Shown piece by piece: positions 5,900 to 12,490 of a stretch of DNA of 12,490 bases (its first letter is position 1; every line of letters starts with the position of its first letter). Source of the DNA: CAZFVY01 sp964522665 (lineage in GTDB: Bacteria; Verrucomicrobiota; Verrucomicrobiia; Limisphaerales; CAZFVY01); NCBI GenBank assembly GCA_964522665.1, contig CAZFVY010000148.1, positions 1 to 12,490 on the forward strand, read 5' to 3'. The notes beneath the pieces are model-generated. The model was not told the DNA's origin and did no database searches. It saw only the letters and a program-made list of their open reading frames with translations. The translations under genes were made by a program, and so were the position numbers.

Positions 5900-8356
5900 A
5901 TGATGCGAAATCCATCCCTCCCACGCGGTTCAGGACTCCGTTTCGGCCGCCTGCTCTTCGTAACTCTGGCCGTGTTTGCCGCTCCGTTTTCGCGCGCGCA
6001 AACGAACGCGCCGCCGGAGCATCGTTGGTGGTCTGACGCGGTCGAAAAGTCGCTGGCGACGGCCGGCACGAATCGGACCGAACTAGCCCAGGCGTTGCGC
6101 GACGCCCCCGCCGCCCGGCGGCAGGGGCTGGTATTCCTGTTGGAGAACATGCCGCAGCGCGACCTGCAGAGTTTGACCGCGGCGTATCTGTTGGAGAATC
6201 TCTCGCTCGCCTACGACGCGCTCGCTCAGGCCCCCTGGAGCCGCGCCATCCCGGAGGAGCTTTTCCTGAACGACATTCTCCCGTACGCCAACATCAACGA
6301 AAAACGCGACGATTGGCGGCGCTTGCTGCGCGAGAAATGCCTGCCGCTCATCAAGGGCGCCAAGACGCCCGGCGAAGCCGCCCAACGGATCAACGCGAGC
6401 TTGTTCGGCCTCGTCAACGTCAAGTATTCGACCAAGCGCAAGAAGGCCGATCAAAGCCCGTTGGAATCGATGGAAAGCGGGCTGGCCTCATGCACGGGTT
6501 TGACGATTATCCTCGCGGACGCTTGCCGGTCGGTGGGCGTGCCGGCGCGCTTGGTCGGGATTCCGAACTGGATCGACAACCGTGGCAATCACACCTGGGT
6601 CGAAGTCTGGGACGAGAAATGGCATTTCACCGGCGCCGCTGAACCGGACGCCCACGGGCTGGACCACGCGTGGTTCGAGCACGACGCTTCGCTCGCGCAG
6701 AAGGATTCGCCGCAACACGCGATTTACGCCGCCAGTTTCAAGAAGACGCCGCTGCCATTCCCGTTGGTCTTCGCCCGGGGCGTCGATTACGTCAGTTCAG
6801 TCAACGTCACCGATCATTACACGGCCAACGCGAAACCGGCGGACCCGGCCAAGACGCGGCTGTTCGTGCGTGTGCTTGACCACGCCGCGGGCGCCCGCGT
6901 CGCGGCCAGCGTGCGCGTCGCCGATGTCGCCAACCCATCCGTGCATTTCGAAGGAGCCAGCCGCGATGAGTCGGCCGACTACAATGACATCCTCAGCTTT
7001 GAAGCGCCCAAAGCGCGCAGTTATCAAATCCACGCGGAGGCGAACGGCGCCAAAGGCGTCCGCGAGATTCGCGCGGGCGACGACGACGAAACGGTCGTGC
7101 TCGTTTATCTCGATCAACCGGCTACGTCGGGCGCCGACTCATCGGCCACCCCAGCGCCGACCGCCCCGGCGAAAGCGTTGAGCGTCCGCCAAGCGGACAA
7201 GCTCAAGCAAACGCTCGCCGGTTACTTCGCGGCCAACCCGGCCCAACAGGCCGCGTGGAAATTCGACCACGGCCTCGACCGCCTTCTTCTCGACCACGAT
7301 GCCGCGGTCCGCCAAGTGGCGTGGGAAGCCTACCAAGCGGCCCCGATTCACGCCACGTTGCGCGCTGACTTTGCCACCAACCAAGTGCGCTTCGAGCAAT
7401 ACCTGAGTCCCTATACCGTCAAGACCGTGGGCCGGAAACCGGCGGCGGGCTGGCCGCTCTTCATCGCGATGCACGGCGGTGGCAACACGCCGAAGGAGGT
7501 CAACGACAGCCAATGGCGCATCATGCAGAATTACTATCGCGATCAAACGTCGGTCGGCGGCTATCTCTACGTGGCCTTGCGCGCGCCGAACGACACCTGG
7601 AACGGGTTCTATGACGATTACGTTTATCCGCTGGTCGCGAACCTGATCCGGGAATTCACGATTTTTGGCGGCGTCGATCCGAACAAGGTTTTCATCATGG
7701 GCTATTCCCACGGCGGCTACGGGGCGTTCGCCATCGGGCCGAAAATGCCCGATCATTTCGCGGCGATCCACTGTTCGGCGGGCGCGCCGACCGACGGCGA
7801 GACCTCGGCCGAGACGCTCCGCAACACGGTGTTCACCTACATGATCGGCGAGAACGATCACGCCTATGGCCGCCTCGAACGTTGCCGTGCCTTCGATGAG
7901 TCGATCACCAAACTCCGGGGCGACCGCGCCGACATTTACCCGGTCAAAATGGAGTTCCGGGCCGGCTTCGGCCACGGCGGCCTGCCCGACCGCGACAAGA
8001 TCAAGGAGATGTATCCCGCCGTGCGCAATCCGGCGCCGCGCGAGCTAAGCTGGGAAATGACCGACGGCGTGATTCACGACTTCTACTGGCTCCACGTCGC
8101 GAACCCGGCGAAGAAGCAGGAAATCATCGTGACATGCAGGGATAACCGCATCACCGTCCAGACGAAAGAGGTCAAGGCCGCGGCGGCGCTCGTGGACGCG
8201 CGTCTCGTTGATTTCAAACGCCCGTTGCGACTCGAGGTCAACGGCAAATCCTCGACCGTCAAAATCCAGCCAAGCCTGCGGACCCTCGCCCAAACGATGC
8301 TCGAACGCGGCGACCCGGATTTGGCGTTCACCGCGAAGATCAATTTGGGGCTTTGA
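5900..8356 (+). CDS. secreted transglutaminase-like / alpha-beta hydrolase (esterase) fusion protein
   Basis: The start is ATG 5900 or 5903, just after the preceding stop (TGATATGATG); an earlier in-frame ATG at 5882 overlaps that gene. Numbering from 5900, the product is 818 residues. A Sec signal peptide ends near APFSRA-Q. The transglutaminase-like domain (about 95-290) has Cys198 (LASCTG), His231 (NHTWVEVWDEKW) and Asp250 (GAAEPD), a complete triad. A beta-rich linker (about 310-405) looks like an Ig-type or regulatory sandwich. After an Ala/Pro/Thr-rich spacer, an alpha/beta-hydrolase domain (about 500-700) carries the oxyanion loop MHGGG, nucleophile Ser603 (GYSHGG), Asp653 (GENDH) and His692 (GFGHGG), like PHB-depolymerase or feruloyl-type esterases. 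A short beta-rich tail follows. The protein probably acts on an extracellular or periplasmic polymer; the substrate is unknown. It is tightly coupled to the upstream phosphodiesterase-like gene. Confidence 0.88.
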   Translation: MMRNPSLPRGSGLRFGRLLFVTLAVFAAPFSRAQTNAPPEHRWWSDAVEKSLATAGTNRTELAQALRDAPAARRQGLVFLLENMPQRDLQSLTAAYLLENLSLAYDALAQAPWSRAIPEELFLNDILPYANINEKRDDWRRLLREKCLPLIKGAKTPGEAAQRINASLFGLVNVKYSTKRKKADQSPLESMESGLASCTGLTIILADACRSVGVPARLVGIPNWIDNRGNHTWVEVWDEKWHFTGAAEPDAHGLDHAWFEHDASLAQKDSPQHAIYAASFKKTPLPFPLVFARGVDYVSSVNVTDHYTANAKPADPAKTRLFVRVLDHAAGARVAASVRVADVANPSVHFEGASRDESADYNDILSFEAPKARSYQIHAEANGAKGVREIRAGDDDETVVLVYLDQPATSGADSSATPAPTAPAKALSVRQADKLKQTLAGYFAANPAQQAAWKFDHGLDRLLLDHDAAVRQVAWEAYQAAPIHATLRADFATNQVRFEQYLSPYTVKTVGRKPAAGWPLFIAMHGGGNTPKEVNDSQWRIMQNYYRDQTSVGGYLYVALRAPNDTWNGFYDDYVYPLVANLIREFTIFGGVDPNKVFIMGYSHGGYGAFAIGPKMPDHFAAIHCSAGAPTDGETSAETLRNTVFTYMIGENDHAYGRLERCRAFDESITKLRGDRADIYPVKMEFRAGFGHGGLPDRDKIKEMYPAVRNPAPRELSWEMTDGVIHDFYWLHVANPAKKQEIIVTCRDNRITVQTKEVKAAAALVDARLVDFKRPLRLEVNGKSSTVKIQPSLRTLAQTMLERGDPDLAFTAKINLGL

Positions 8357-8497
8357 GGGAGGCGGGCCTATCGATCTGCCAGCTCGTTCCACGAAGCGCG
8401 ACAATTGGAGGATCCCCAGTTGATTGATCACTCCGCAGGGCATTCGTCATTGCTCATCGAGCTTGCAGGAAGTCCGACCTGATGCGAGCTTAGGCCA
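8357..8497. other. short intergenic gap before the DUF4160-DUF2442 pair
   Basis: This 141-bp gap holds no convincing gene, and I see no intrinsic terminator after the hydrolase stop. It must contain the promoter for the small pair unless they are read through from upstream. No clear promoter boxes stand out. Confidence 0.3.
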
Positions 8498-8734
8498 ATG
8501 CCGGAAGCGCTGCGTTTGCGGGGATTCAGGTTCTTCTTTTTCAGTCGGGAAGATCACGAGCCTCGGCATATCCACGTTGAACACGCGGAAAAATATGCGA
8601 AATTCTGGTTGGAACCAGTTGAGATCGCGGAGTCTCGTGGATTCCGTGATCACGAATTGACAACTGTACTCCGCATGATTGAGGATTATCGCGATGAGTT
8701 CATCAGAGCCTGGAACCAACATTTCGACCGCTAG
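8498..8734 (+). CDS. DUF4160 domain protein
   Basis: The 78-residue protein has the DUF4160 layout: an N-terminal strand (MPEALRLRGFRFFFFSRED), the hallmark HEPRHIHVEHAEKYAKFW, and a C-terminal helix with RDHELTTVLRMIEDYRDEFIRAWNQHF. Proteins of this family are small, cytosolic and of unknown biochemical role. They are very often encoded directly before a DUF2442 gene, as here, and the pair is sometimes suspected to be a toxin-antitoxin-like or mobile module, which is unproven. The coding sequence is visibly more AT-rich than its neighbours, which suggests acquisition by transfer. Its last 41 bp overlap the start of the DUF2442 gene, so the two are translated together. Confidence 0.85.
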   Translation: MPEALRLRGFRFFFFSREDHEPRHIHVEHAEKYAKFWLEPVEIAESRGFRDHELTTVLRMIEDYRDEFIRAWNQHFDR

Positions 8735-8954
8735 ACCCATTGCGGACGCAGTTGACGTGCGGTTCACGCCGGACGCGATTGTGGTCACGTTGGCCGACGG
8801 GAGAAGTGTTTCCGCACCCTTGGGCTGGTTTCCACGGTTGCTTCGCGCAAACGCAAAGCAGAGGAAAAACTGGCGGCTTATTGGCGGCGGCGTCGGCATT
8901 CACTGGAAAGACTTGGACGAGGATGTTTCGGTGCGAAGTCTTTTGGCGTCTTGA
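8694..8954 (+). CDS. DUF2442 domain protein
   Basis: I chose the ATG at 8694 (MSSSEPGTNIS), giving 86 residues; an alternative ATG lies 15 bp upstream at 8679. The DUF2442 core is clear: ADAVDVRFTPDAIVVTLADG, then the signature APLGWFPRLLRANAKQRKNW and the ending GGGVGIHWKDLDEDVSVRSLL. The family's function is unknown; it is small, probably globular and cytosolic. The gene overlaps the preceding DUF4160 gene by 41 bp in another frame, which implies coupled expression and probably a joint or mutually interacting role. Family membership is secure; the idea that the pair is a toxin-antitoxin module is only a hypothesis. Confidence 0.88.
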   Translation: MSSSEPGTNISTARPIADAVDVRFTPDAIVVTLADGRSVSAPLGWFPRLLRANAKQRKNWRLIGGGVGIHWKDLDEDVSVRSLLAS

Positions 8955-9160
8955 ACATGCGCTTGGAAACCTGCGAGATGGTCCCTACTTCTCCTGCCTG
9001 CTTTCGTTGATTCAGCCTGCCACCAATTCGATCGCGACGGAGACGCCGACGTTTCGGGCCTCAAAAAAGGAGCGACGAACCTACCGCGCCCGCCGCGGAA
9101 AGCGGCGTCGTTCCCGAGTTTGAATCGGGATTTCCGCGCCGAAGCGGCGCGAACCCGTGC

Positions 9161-9245
9161 GCCACGGCGCTCCAAGGGGCACCCGAAATGCAAGTTGCCG
9201 CTCGGTTTGGAGTGCGTCGGCAGAGCGCAGCGACGACGACGCTTT
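9161..9245. repeat. repeat unit copy 1
   Basis: This unit begins GCCACGGCGCTCCAAGG and ends with a core shared exactly with copy 2 over 31 bases (9215-9245 and 9375-9405), including GGCAGAGCGCAGCGACGACG. Inside the unit, CTCCAA (9170-9175) and TTGGAG (9207-9212) are inverted relative to each other, so a stem-loop is possible. No protein-coding role is apparent. Confidence 0.7.
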
Positions 9246-9321
9246 CGCCAGGCCGGGCGTGTTCTCTTGTTCAGGGATTCAACCGTCATTGCGGCGCCCA
9301 AAGCGGTGTCGCGCTACGCTT

Positions 9322-9405
9322 GCCACCGCACTCCAAGGAACGGCGCGCCAACGGTCGGAAGGCGCTTTGGACTACGTCGGCAGAGCGCAGCGACGACGAC
9401 GCTTT
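9322..9405. repeat. repeat unit copy 2
   Basis: This unit begins GCCACCGCACTCCAAGG, close to the start of copy 1 161 bp upstream, and carries the same exact 31-base core offset by 160 bp. Its inner inverted pair has decayed (CTCCAA against TTGGAC). The middle parts of the two copies differ, which suggests an old duplication or two independent insertions of a dispersed element. Confidence 0.7.
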
Positions 9406-9556
9406 TCGGCGGCGGGACCGAGGCAACCAACCGCGCTAGACCCCGGCGGAGTTCATTCTTTGGAAACTCCGTTTGCTGCGCGAAGGCGTAGTTTTTCACT
9501 CAGAAGTTCCCGGCGAGACCCGGAGCGCGTGAACGCTCAGCGACAGTCCGAGATGC

Positions 9557-9603
9557 CAATTAATTTGCAAATCACTTATAACAAACAACATACGATCTAA
9601 TCA
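9557..9603 (+). promoter_or_regulatory. AT-rich candidate promoter region for the envelope gene cluster
   Basis: This is the most AT-rich segment in an otherwise GC-rich intergenic region, about 110 bp upstream of the glycine-zipper start. TTGCAA at 9565-9570 could be a -35 box, but the best -10 candidate (TACGAT, 9591-9596) is 20 bases away, longer than ideal. The call rests mainly on composition and position. Confidence 0.25.
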
Positions 9604-9712
9604 ATGCGCTCAAACACGGCCCCAATTCACGACCTTGCGGCGGCGTGACCTCATGCTACCTTGTCGCTGAATAGAAAATGAAGCGGAGCGTCCAACAGGC
9701 GTAAGAGAAGCT

Positions 9713-10378
9713 ATGAAGCGGGTTTTTGCAGTCGCGGTCGCGGTGGCGACGGTCCTTCCGGCGCAAGCGCAACTGTTTAGTTACGAATCGTTTAACGGGG
9801 CGGTCTTCGGCGGCTTGGTGGGCGGCATCATTGGCCACAACAGCGGCCGGCGCACGGCGGAGGGGATCGGGATTGGGGCGGGCGCCGGATGGTTGCTCGG
9901 CACGATTGCCCATGATTCCTGGGCGCCGGGCGGTTATTATTCGTCCCCCGCCTACGTCTCGGGCTATGGGCCGGGCTACTATGGGTATGGTCCCGGCTAT
10001 TATGGCTATTATTATGGGCCTCCGGGTCCGAATTACGCGGTGAGCGGCGCGGTCTTGGGGGGATTGGCGGGCGGCATTATCGGGCATAATAACGGTCGCC
10101 GGACGGCGGAAGGAGTCGGCATCGGGGTCGGCGCGGGTTTGCTTTTAGGCTCGATTGCCGACCAGAACGCGCGGCAGGCCGGGCGGCCGTACTATGCCCC
10201 GACGCCAGTTTACCTGGCTCAGCCACAGGTCGTTACCAGTTGGCCGCGACCGGCCGCTACGATTGGGAACGCGCCCGGCGTTCCGTCCGCGCCGCTGGCC
10301 CCGATGGCGCCAACCTTCGCGGCGCCTGCCTCCGCTTCTGGTTCAATGGCGGCGGCCAATGCTTTGTTCGGTCGGTAA
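9713..10378 (+). CDS. secreted glycine-zipper protein with duplicated domain
   Basis: The 221-residue product starts with a Sec signal peptide (MKRVFAVAVAVATVLPAQA, likely cleaved before QLFSY). It carries two nearly identical 38-residue glycine-zipper units at residues 29-66 and 112-149 (GAVFGGLVGGIIGHN and GAVLGGLAGGIIGHN, each followed by GRRTAEG). Between them lies a Gly/Tyr/Pro-rich linker (GYGPGYYGYGPGYYGYYYGP). The C-terminal third is Pro/Ala-rich. Glycine zippers pack as helical hairpins in membranes and are common in envelope proteins. The protein probably associates with the outer membrane or cell surface; its specific function is unknown. The gene ends 48 bp before the LpoB-like gene, so the two may share a transcript. 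Confidence 0.82.
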   Translation: MKRVFAVAVAVATVLPAQAQLFSYESFNGAVFGGLVGGIIGHNSGRRTAEGIGIGAGAGWLLGTIAHDSWAPGGYYSSPAYVSGYGPGYYGYGPGYYGYYYGPPGPNYAVSGAVLGGLAGGIIGHNNGRRTAEGVGIGVGAGLLLGSIADQNARQAGRPYYAPTPVYLAQPQVVTSWPRPAATIGNAPGVPSAPLAPMAPTFAAPASASGSMAAANALFGR

Positions 10379-10426
10379 TTCTGATTCAAATCAAACACGG
10401 AGAATTTCGGTAAAAACTATTTATTT

Positions 10427-11059
10427 ATGAACGATCGTTTCAAATGGATGGCGGCGGTGGGTCTCACGGCGGGGTGCGCGTTGCTGAGCGGATGCGCTTC
10501 GGCCGGCGTCAGCAATGCTTCGGGCCGGCCGGTTCAGCAAATGAACCCGGACGAGCGGGGCTTCGTGGCGGGAACGGGCGTCGAATCGCAGGACTTGGTG
10601 ACGGTCACGGATAAGATGTCGCGCAGCATTCTGGCGACGCCGGAAATTGTTCGCGCGCAAGGTATTCCACGCATCGTCCTGGACCCGGTGGTGAACGATA
10701 CCCGTTTTCCGATCAACAAGGACATGTTCTTGAGCCGCATCCAGGCCCAGTTGAACACCAAGGCGCAGAATCGGGTCCGGTTCCTGGCGCGAGACCGGAT
10801 GGCGGCGTTGCAACATGAGCAGCAACTCAAACAGAGCGGCCAAGTCACCAGCGGCAGCGACCCGAACGTCGTCGAGTTCAAGGGCGCGGATTTCTTTCTT
10901 ACGGGCAAGCTGCAAAGCCTGACGACGCGCACCAGTCAAGGCACCAGCGATTACGTGCTCTACACTTTTCAACTCATCGACGCCCGCACCAGCGACATCG
11001 TTTGGGAGGACTCCGCCGAGATCAAGAAACAGGGACTCGAAGACGCCGCGTATCGGTAA
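10427..11059 (+). CDS. lpoB: LpoB-like penicillin-binding-protein activator lipoprotein
   Basis: The 210-residue product has a lipoprotein signal with lipobox LLSG-Cys23. The mature part matches the LpoB family: ESQDLVTVTDKMSRSILATPEI, then IPRIVLDPVVNDTRFPINKDMFLSRIQAQL, ADFFLTGKLQSL, and the terminal YTFQLIDARTSDIVWEDSAEIKK. In Escherichia coli, LpoB is an outer-membrane lipoprotein that reaches through the periplasm to activate the peptidoglycan synthase PBP1b. The partner synthase is not in this window. The disordered linker after the Cys is short compared with enterobacterial LpoB. The following gene is COG3014-like, a pairing also known beside lpoB in gammaproteobacteria, which supports the call. 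The start has no close Shine-Dalgarno site. The symbol denotes family membership rather than proven function. Confidence 0.85.
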   Translation: MNDRFKWMAAVGLTAGCALLSGCASAGVSNASGRPVQQMNPDERGFVAGTGVESQDLVTVTDKMSRSILATPEIVRAQGIPRIVLDPVVNDTRFPINKDMFLSRIQAQLNTKAQNRVRFLARDRMAALQHEQQLKQSGQVTSGSDPNVVEFKGADFFLTGKLQSLTTRTSQGTSDYVLYTFQLIDARTSDIVWEDSAEIKKQGLEDAAYR

Positions 11060-11082
11060 ACGCACGTTGAACGACGTTTTAA

Positions 11083-11110
11083 GGCGGCGCGGTTTGGTTT
11101 GCGCGCCGCC
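11083..11110 (+). terminator. strong GC hairpin between lpoB and the COG3014-like gene
   Basis: A perfect 9-bp stem GGCGGCGCG/CGCGCCGCC (11083-11091 and 11102-11110) encloses a 10-nt loop, 23 bp after the lpoB stop. No T run follows on the plus strand, so full intrinsic termination is doubtful. It may instead act as a partial terminator or protect the 3' end of the upstream transcript. Confidence 0.4.
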
Positions 11111-11175
11111 CATCGTTCGGGTTAATCGCTATTCCAGCAGCTATGCGAGAGGCGTTTCATGATCCAGTTTCGGCG

Positions 11176-12354
11176 ATGAAATCGGGAATAATGACTTTGA
11201 TGGCGCTTTGCTCGGTGGCCGCCGTGGCGGTTTTGACTGGCTGCACCACGTTTGAGCGCGAACAAGCGCCGCTGCCGTATTCGGGCGACCCGCTTAAGGA
11301 CGGCGAGACGGCGATTAGCCAAGGGCCGCCGCGTGATCGAGTGCTTTGGGAATACCGGACGGCGGCGGTGGCTCTCCGCCGCGGACAATTTGACGAGGCC
11401 AAGCGTCTGCTGGACGACGCGATCCTGAGCATCGGCGGGATCGCTGCCAATGATCCGAACGCCAAAAAGGCGCGCAGTTATTTTTCGGGTGAATCGAGCA
11501 AGACCTTCCACGGCGAGCCATACGAGCGGGTCATGGCCTATTTCTATCGCGGGATACTTTACTGGATGGACGGCGAACCGGACAACGCGCGCGCCTGCTT
11601 CCGCAGCGCGCAATTGGAGGACAGCGACACCGAGAATAAACAGTATGCCGCCGATTACGTCCTGCTCGATTACCTGGACGGCTTGGCCAGCGTCAAACTG
11701 GCGGGAGACGGCTCGGACGCCTTCAAACGGGCGCAGGCCTTGGCCAAGAACCCCCTGCCACCCTACGATCCCAAGGCGAACGCGCTGATCTTCATCGAGT
11801 TCGGCAACGGTCCGCTCAAGTTCGCCACGGGCCAATACGCCGAGGAACTGCGCTTCCAACCGGGACCGCCCGGGGCCGCGTCCGCCGTCGTGCGCGTTGA
11901 TGGCGAACCGGTTCCACCCGAGCCGTTCGATGACCTCTATTTTCAAGCAACCACCCGCGGCGGCCGCGTGATGGATCATATCCTGGCCAACAAAGCGGTC
12001 TTCAAGACCGGCGCGGACGTGGTCGGGAACGTCGGCCTGATTGGCGGCGCGATCATGGCGGCGGAAGGCCGCGGGGACGTGCGCAACGCTGGCATTGGCC
12101 TGGCCGCCGCCGGTTTGATCAGCAAGATCGTTTCGGCGGCGACCGTACCGGCCGCCGATATTCGTTGCTGGGACAATTTGCCCCAATACCTGAGCTGCGC
12201 CGCGCTTCGGCTCACGCCGGGTCAGCACACGGTCACCGTTGAATTTCGCGACTCCGCTGGTAGTCCAATGGGAAGTTTAACGAAGACCGTCACGCTTAAT
12301 ATCGCGGACGGGACCAAAGACACAGTGGTTTTTGTCAGCGACAAAAACCAGTAG
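11176..12354 (+). CDS. COG3014-like lipoprotein with TPR-like helical region
   Basis: I chose ATG 11176 because it begins a proper lipoprotein signal (MKSGIMTLMALCSV..., lipobox LTG-Cys23); the ATG at 11143 would add 11 charged residues ahead of it. The mature 392-residue precursor has a helical region with TPR-like pairs (WEYRTAAVALRRGQFDEAKRLLDDAI and AYFYRGILYWMDGEPDNARACFRSAQ, each quoted here only as landmarks). A Gly/Ala-rich segment follows (GNVGLIGGAIMAAEGRGD), then a beta-rich C-terminus (LTPGQHTVTVEF). This layout fits COG3014-type proteins that accompany lpoB in gammaproteobacteria. Its biochemical role is unknown; a part in peptidoglycan-synthase activation or outer-membrane assembly is inferred from context. 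It is 8 bp upstream of another lipoprotein gene, so the two form an operon. Confidence 0.8.
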   Translation: MKSGIMTLMALCSVAAVAVLTGCTTFEREQAPLPYSGDPLKDGETAISQGPPRDRVLWEYRTAAVALRRGQFDEAKRLLDDAILSIGGIAANDPNAKKARSYFSGESSKTFHGEPYERVMAYFYRGILYWMDGEPDNARACFRSAQLEDSDTENKQYAADYVLLDYLDGLASVKLAGDGSDAFKRAQALAKNPLPPYDPKANALIFIEFGNGPLKFATGQYAEELRFQPGPPGAASAVVRVDGEPVPPEPFDDLYFQATTRGGRVMDHILANKAVFKTGADVVGNVGLIGGAIMAAEGRGDVRNAGIGLAAAGLISKIVSAATVPAADIRCWDNLPQYLSCAALRLTPGQHTVTVEFRDSAGSPMGSLTKTVTLNIADGTKDTVVFVSDKNQ

Positions 12355-12362
12355 GCACGATC

Positions 12363-12490
12363 ATGAAAATCAAAACTGAACTTTATCTGGTGGCGGCAAG
12401 TCTAACCCTGGCGCTGGCCACCGGCTGCGTGCCCGTCGCCGAATCGGGCGCGAGCGCCACGCGCACGGTCGTCACGGGCCACGAAGGCGG
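12363..12490 (+). CDS. lipoprotein, N-terminal part only (cut by window end)
   Basis: The visible 42 codons start at ATG 12363 and encode a lipoprotein signal (MKIKTELYLVAASLTLALAT) with lipobox LATG-Cys22, followed by VPVAESGASATRTVVTG. The rest lies beyond the window. It starts 8 bp after the COG3014-like stop, so it belongs to the same operon and is the third lipoprotein in a row. By analogy with gammaproteobacterial lpoB loci it could be a YcfL-like protein, but the visible part is too short to test this. Confidence 0.75.
   Translation, partial: MKIKTELYLVAASLTLALATGCVPVAESGASATRTVVTGHEG

Larger units (their letters stand above)
8955..9712. other. long gene-free intergenic region with GC-rich repeats
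   Basis: This 758-bp stretch lies between the DUF2442 gene and the glycine-zipper gene. Its open frames are Arg/Ser-rich, lack family resemblance and mostly reflect base composition, so I call none. It contains a hairpin GCGCCG-AAG-CGGCGC (9136-9150), two copies of a GC-rich repeat unit (9161-9245 and 9322-9405) and an AT-rich segment (about 9557-9603) that may hold the promoter of the next gene. Confidence 0.55.

Noticed and set aside
7139..7975. Minus-strand 278-codon frame opposite the hydrolase domain
   Set aside because: The plus strand encodes the intact GYSHGG, GENDH and GFGHGG motifs in this stretch; the antisense frame shows no recognisable motif.
8447..8899. Minus-strand 150-codon frame over the DUF4160-DUF2442 pair
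   Set aside because: Both plus-strand genes have family signatures; the antisense product has none.
9157..9600. Plus-strand 147-codon frame across the repeat region
   Set aside because: It runs through both repeat units, is Arg/Ser-rich and unlike any family; repeats explain the open frame.
11122..12228. Minus-strand 368-codon frame opposite the COG3014-like gene
   Set aside because: The plus strand has a lipobox, TPR-like helices and operon spacing; the antisense frame is a compositional shadow.

Overview
This GC-rich window looks like chromosomal DNA from an environmental bacterium, most plausibly of the Verrucomicrobiota/Planctomycetota group. That placement is an inference. It rests on the tryptophan/tyrosine-rich DUF6600-type lipoprotein, a secreted transglutaminase-like plus alpha/beta-hydrolase fusion, start codons mostly without clear Shine-Dalgarno sites, and GC-rich intergenic repeat units. 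No ribosomal or other phylogenetic marker except one tRNA is present, so the phylum is not proven.

Left part (1-4144), all on the minus strand: a complete tRNA-Leu(GAG) with encoded CCA; a 115-bp MITE-like element with perfect 22-bp terminal inverted repeats and a 9-bp target duplication, lying 70 bp upstream of the tRNA; a thiamine-diphosphate 2-keto acid decarboxylase (phenylpyruvate/indolepyruvate decarboxylase-like); and a large lipoprotein with a W/Y-rich domain and a proline-rich tail.

Middle (4145-8954), plus strand: after a divergent intergenic region come two tightly coupled genes. The first encodes an alkaline-phosphatase-superfamily protein that has lost several canonical metal ligands and resembles the phosphodiesterase-like member of ebo clusters. 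The second encodes a secreted protein joining a transglutaminase-like domain to an esterase domain, both with intact catalytic residues. A small, AT-richer DUF4160-DUF2442 overlapping pair follows.

Right part (8955-12490): a 758-bp gene-free stretch holds two copies of a roughly 160-bp-period repeat. After it comes a plus-strand envelope cluster: a duplicated glycine-zipper protein, an LpoB-like lipoprotein, a COG3014-like lipoprotein and the start of a third lipoprotein cut by the window edge. LpoB next to COG3014 mirrors the arrangement known in gammaproteobacteria and suggests a peptidoglycan-synthase activation module. A strong GC hairpin separates lpoB from the COG3014-like gene.

No CRISPR array, prophage or complete insertion sequence is visible. 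The most notable items are the MITE, the degenerate metal site of the phosphodiesterase-like protein, the transglutaminase-hydrolase fusion and the LpoB lipoprotein operon.
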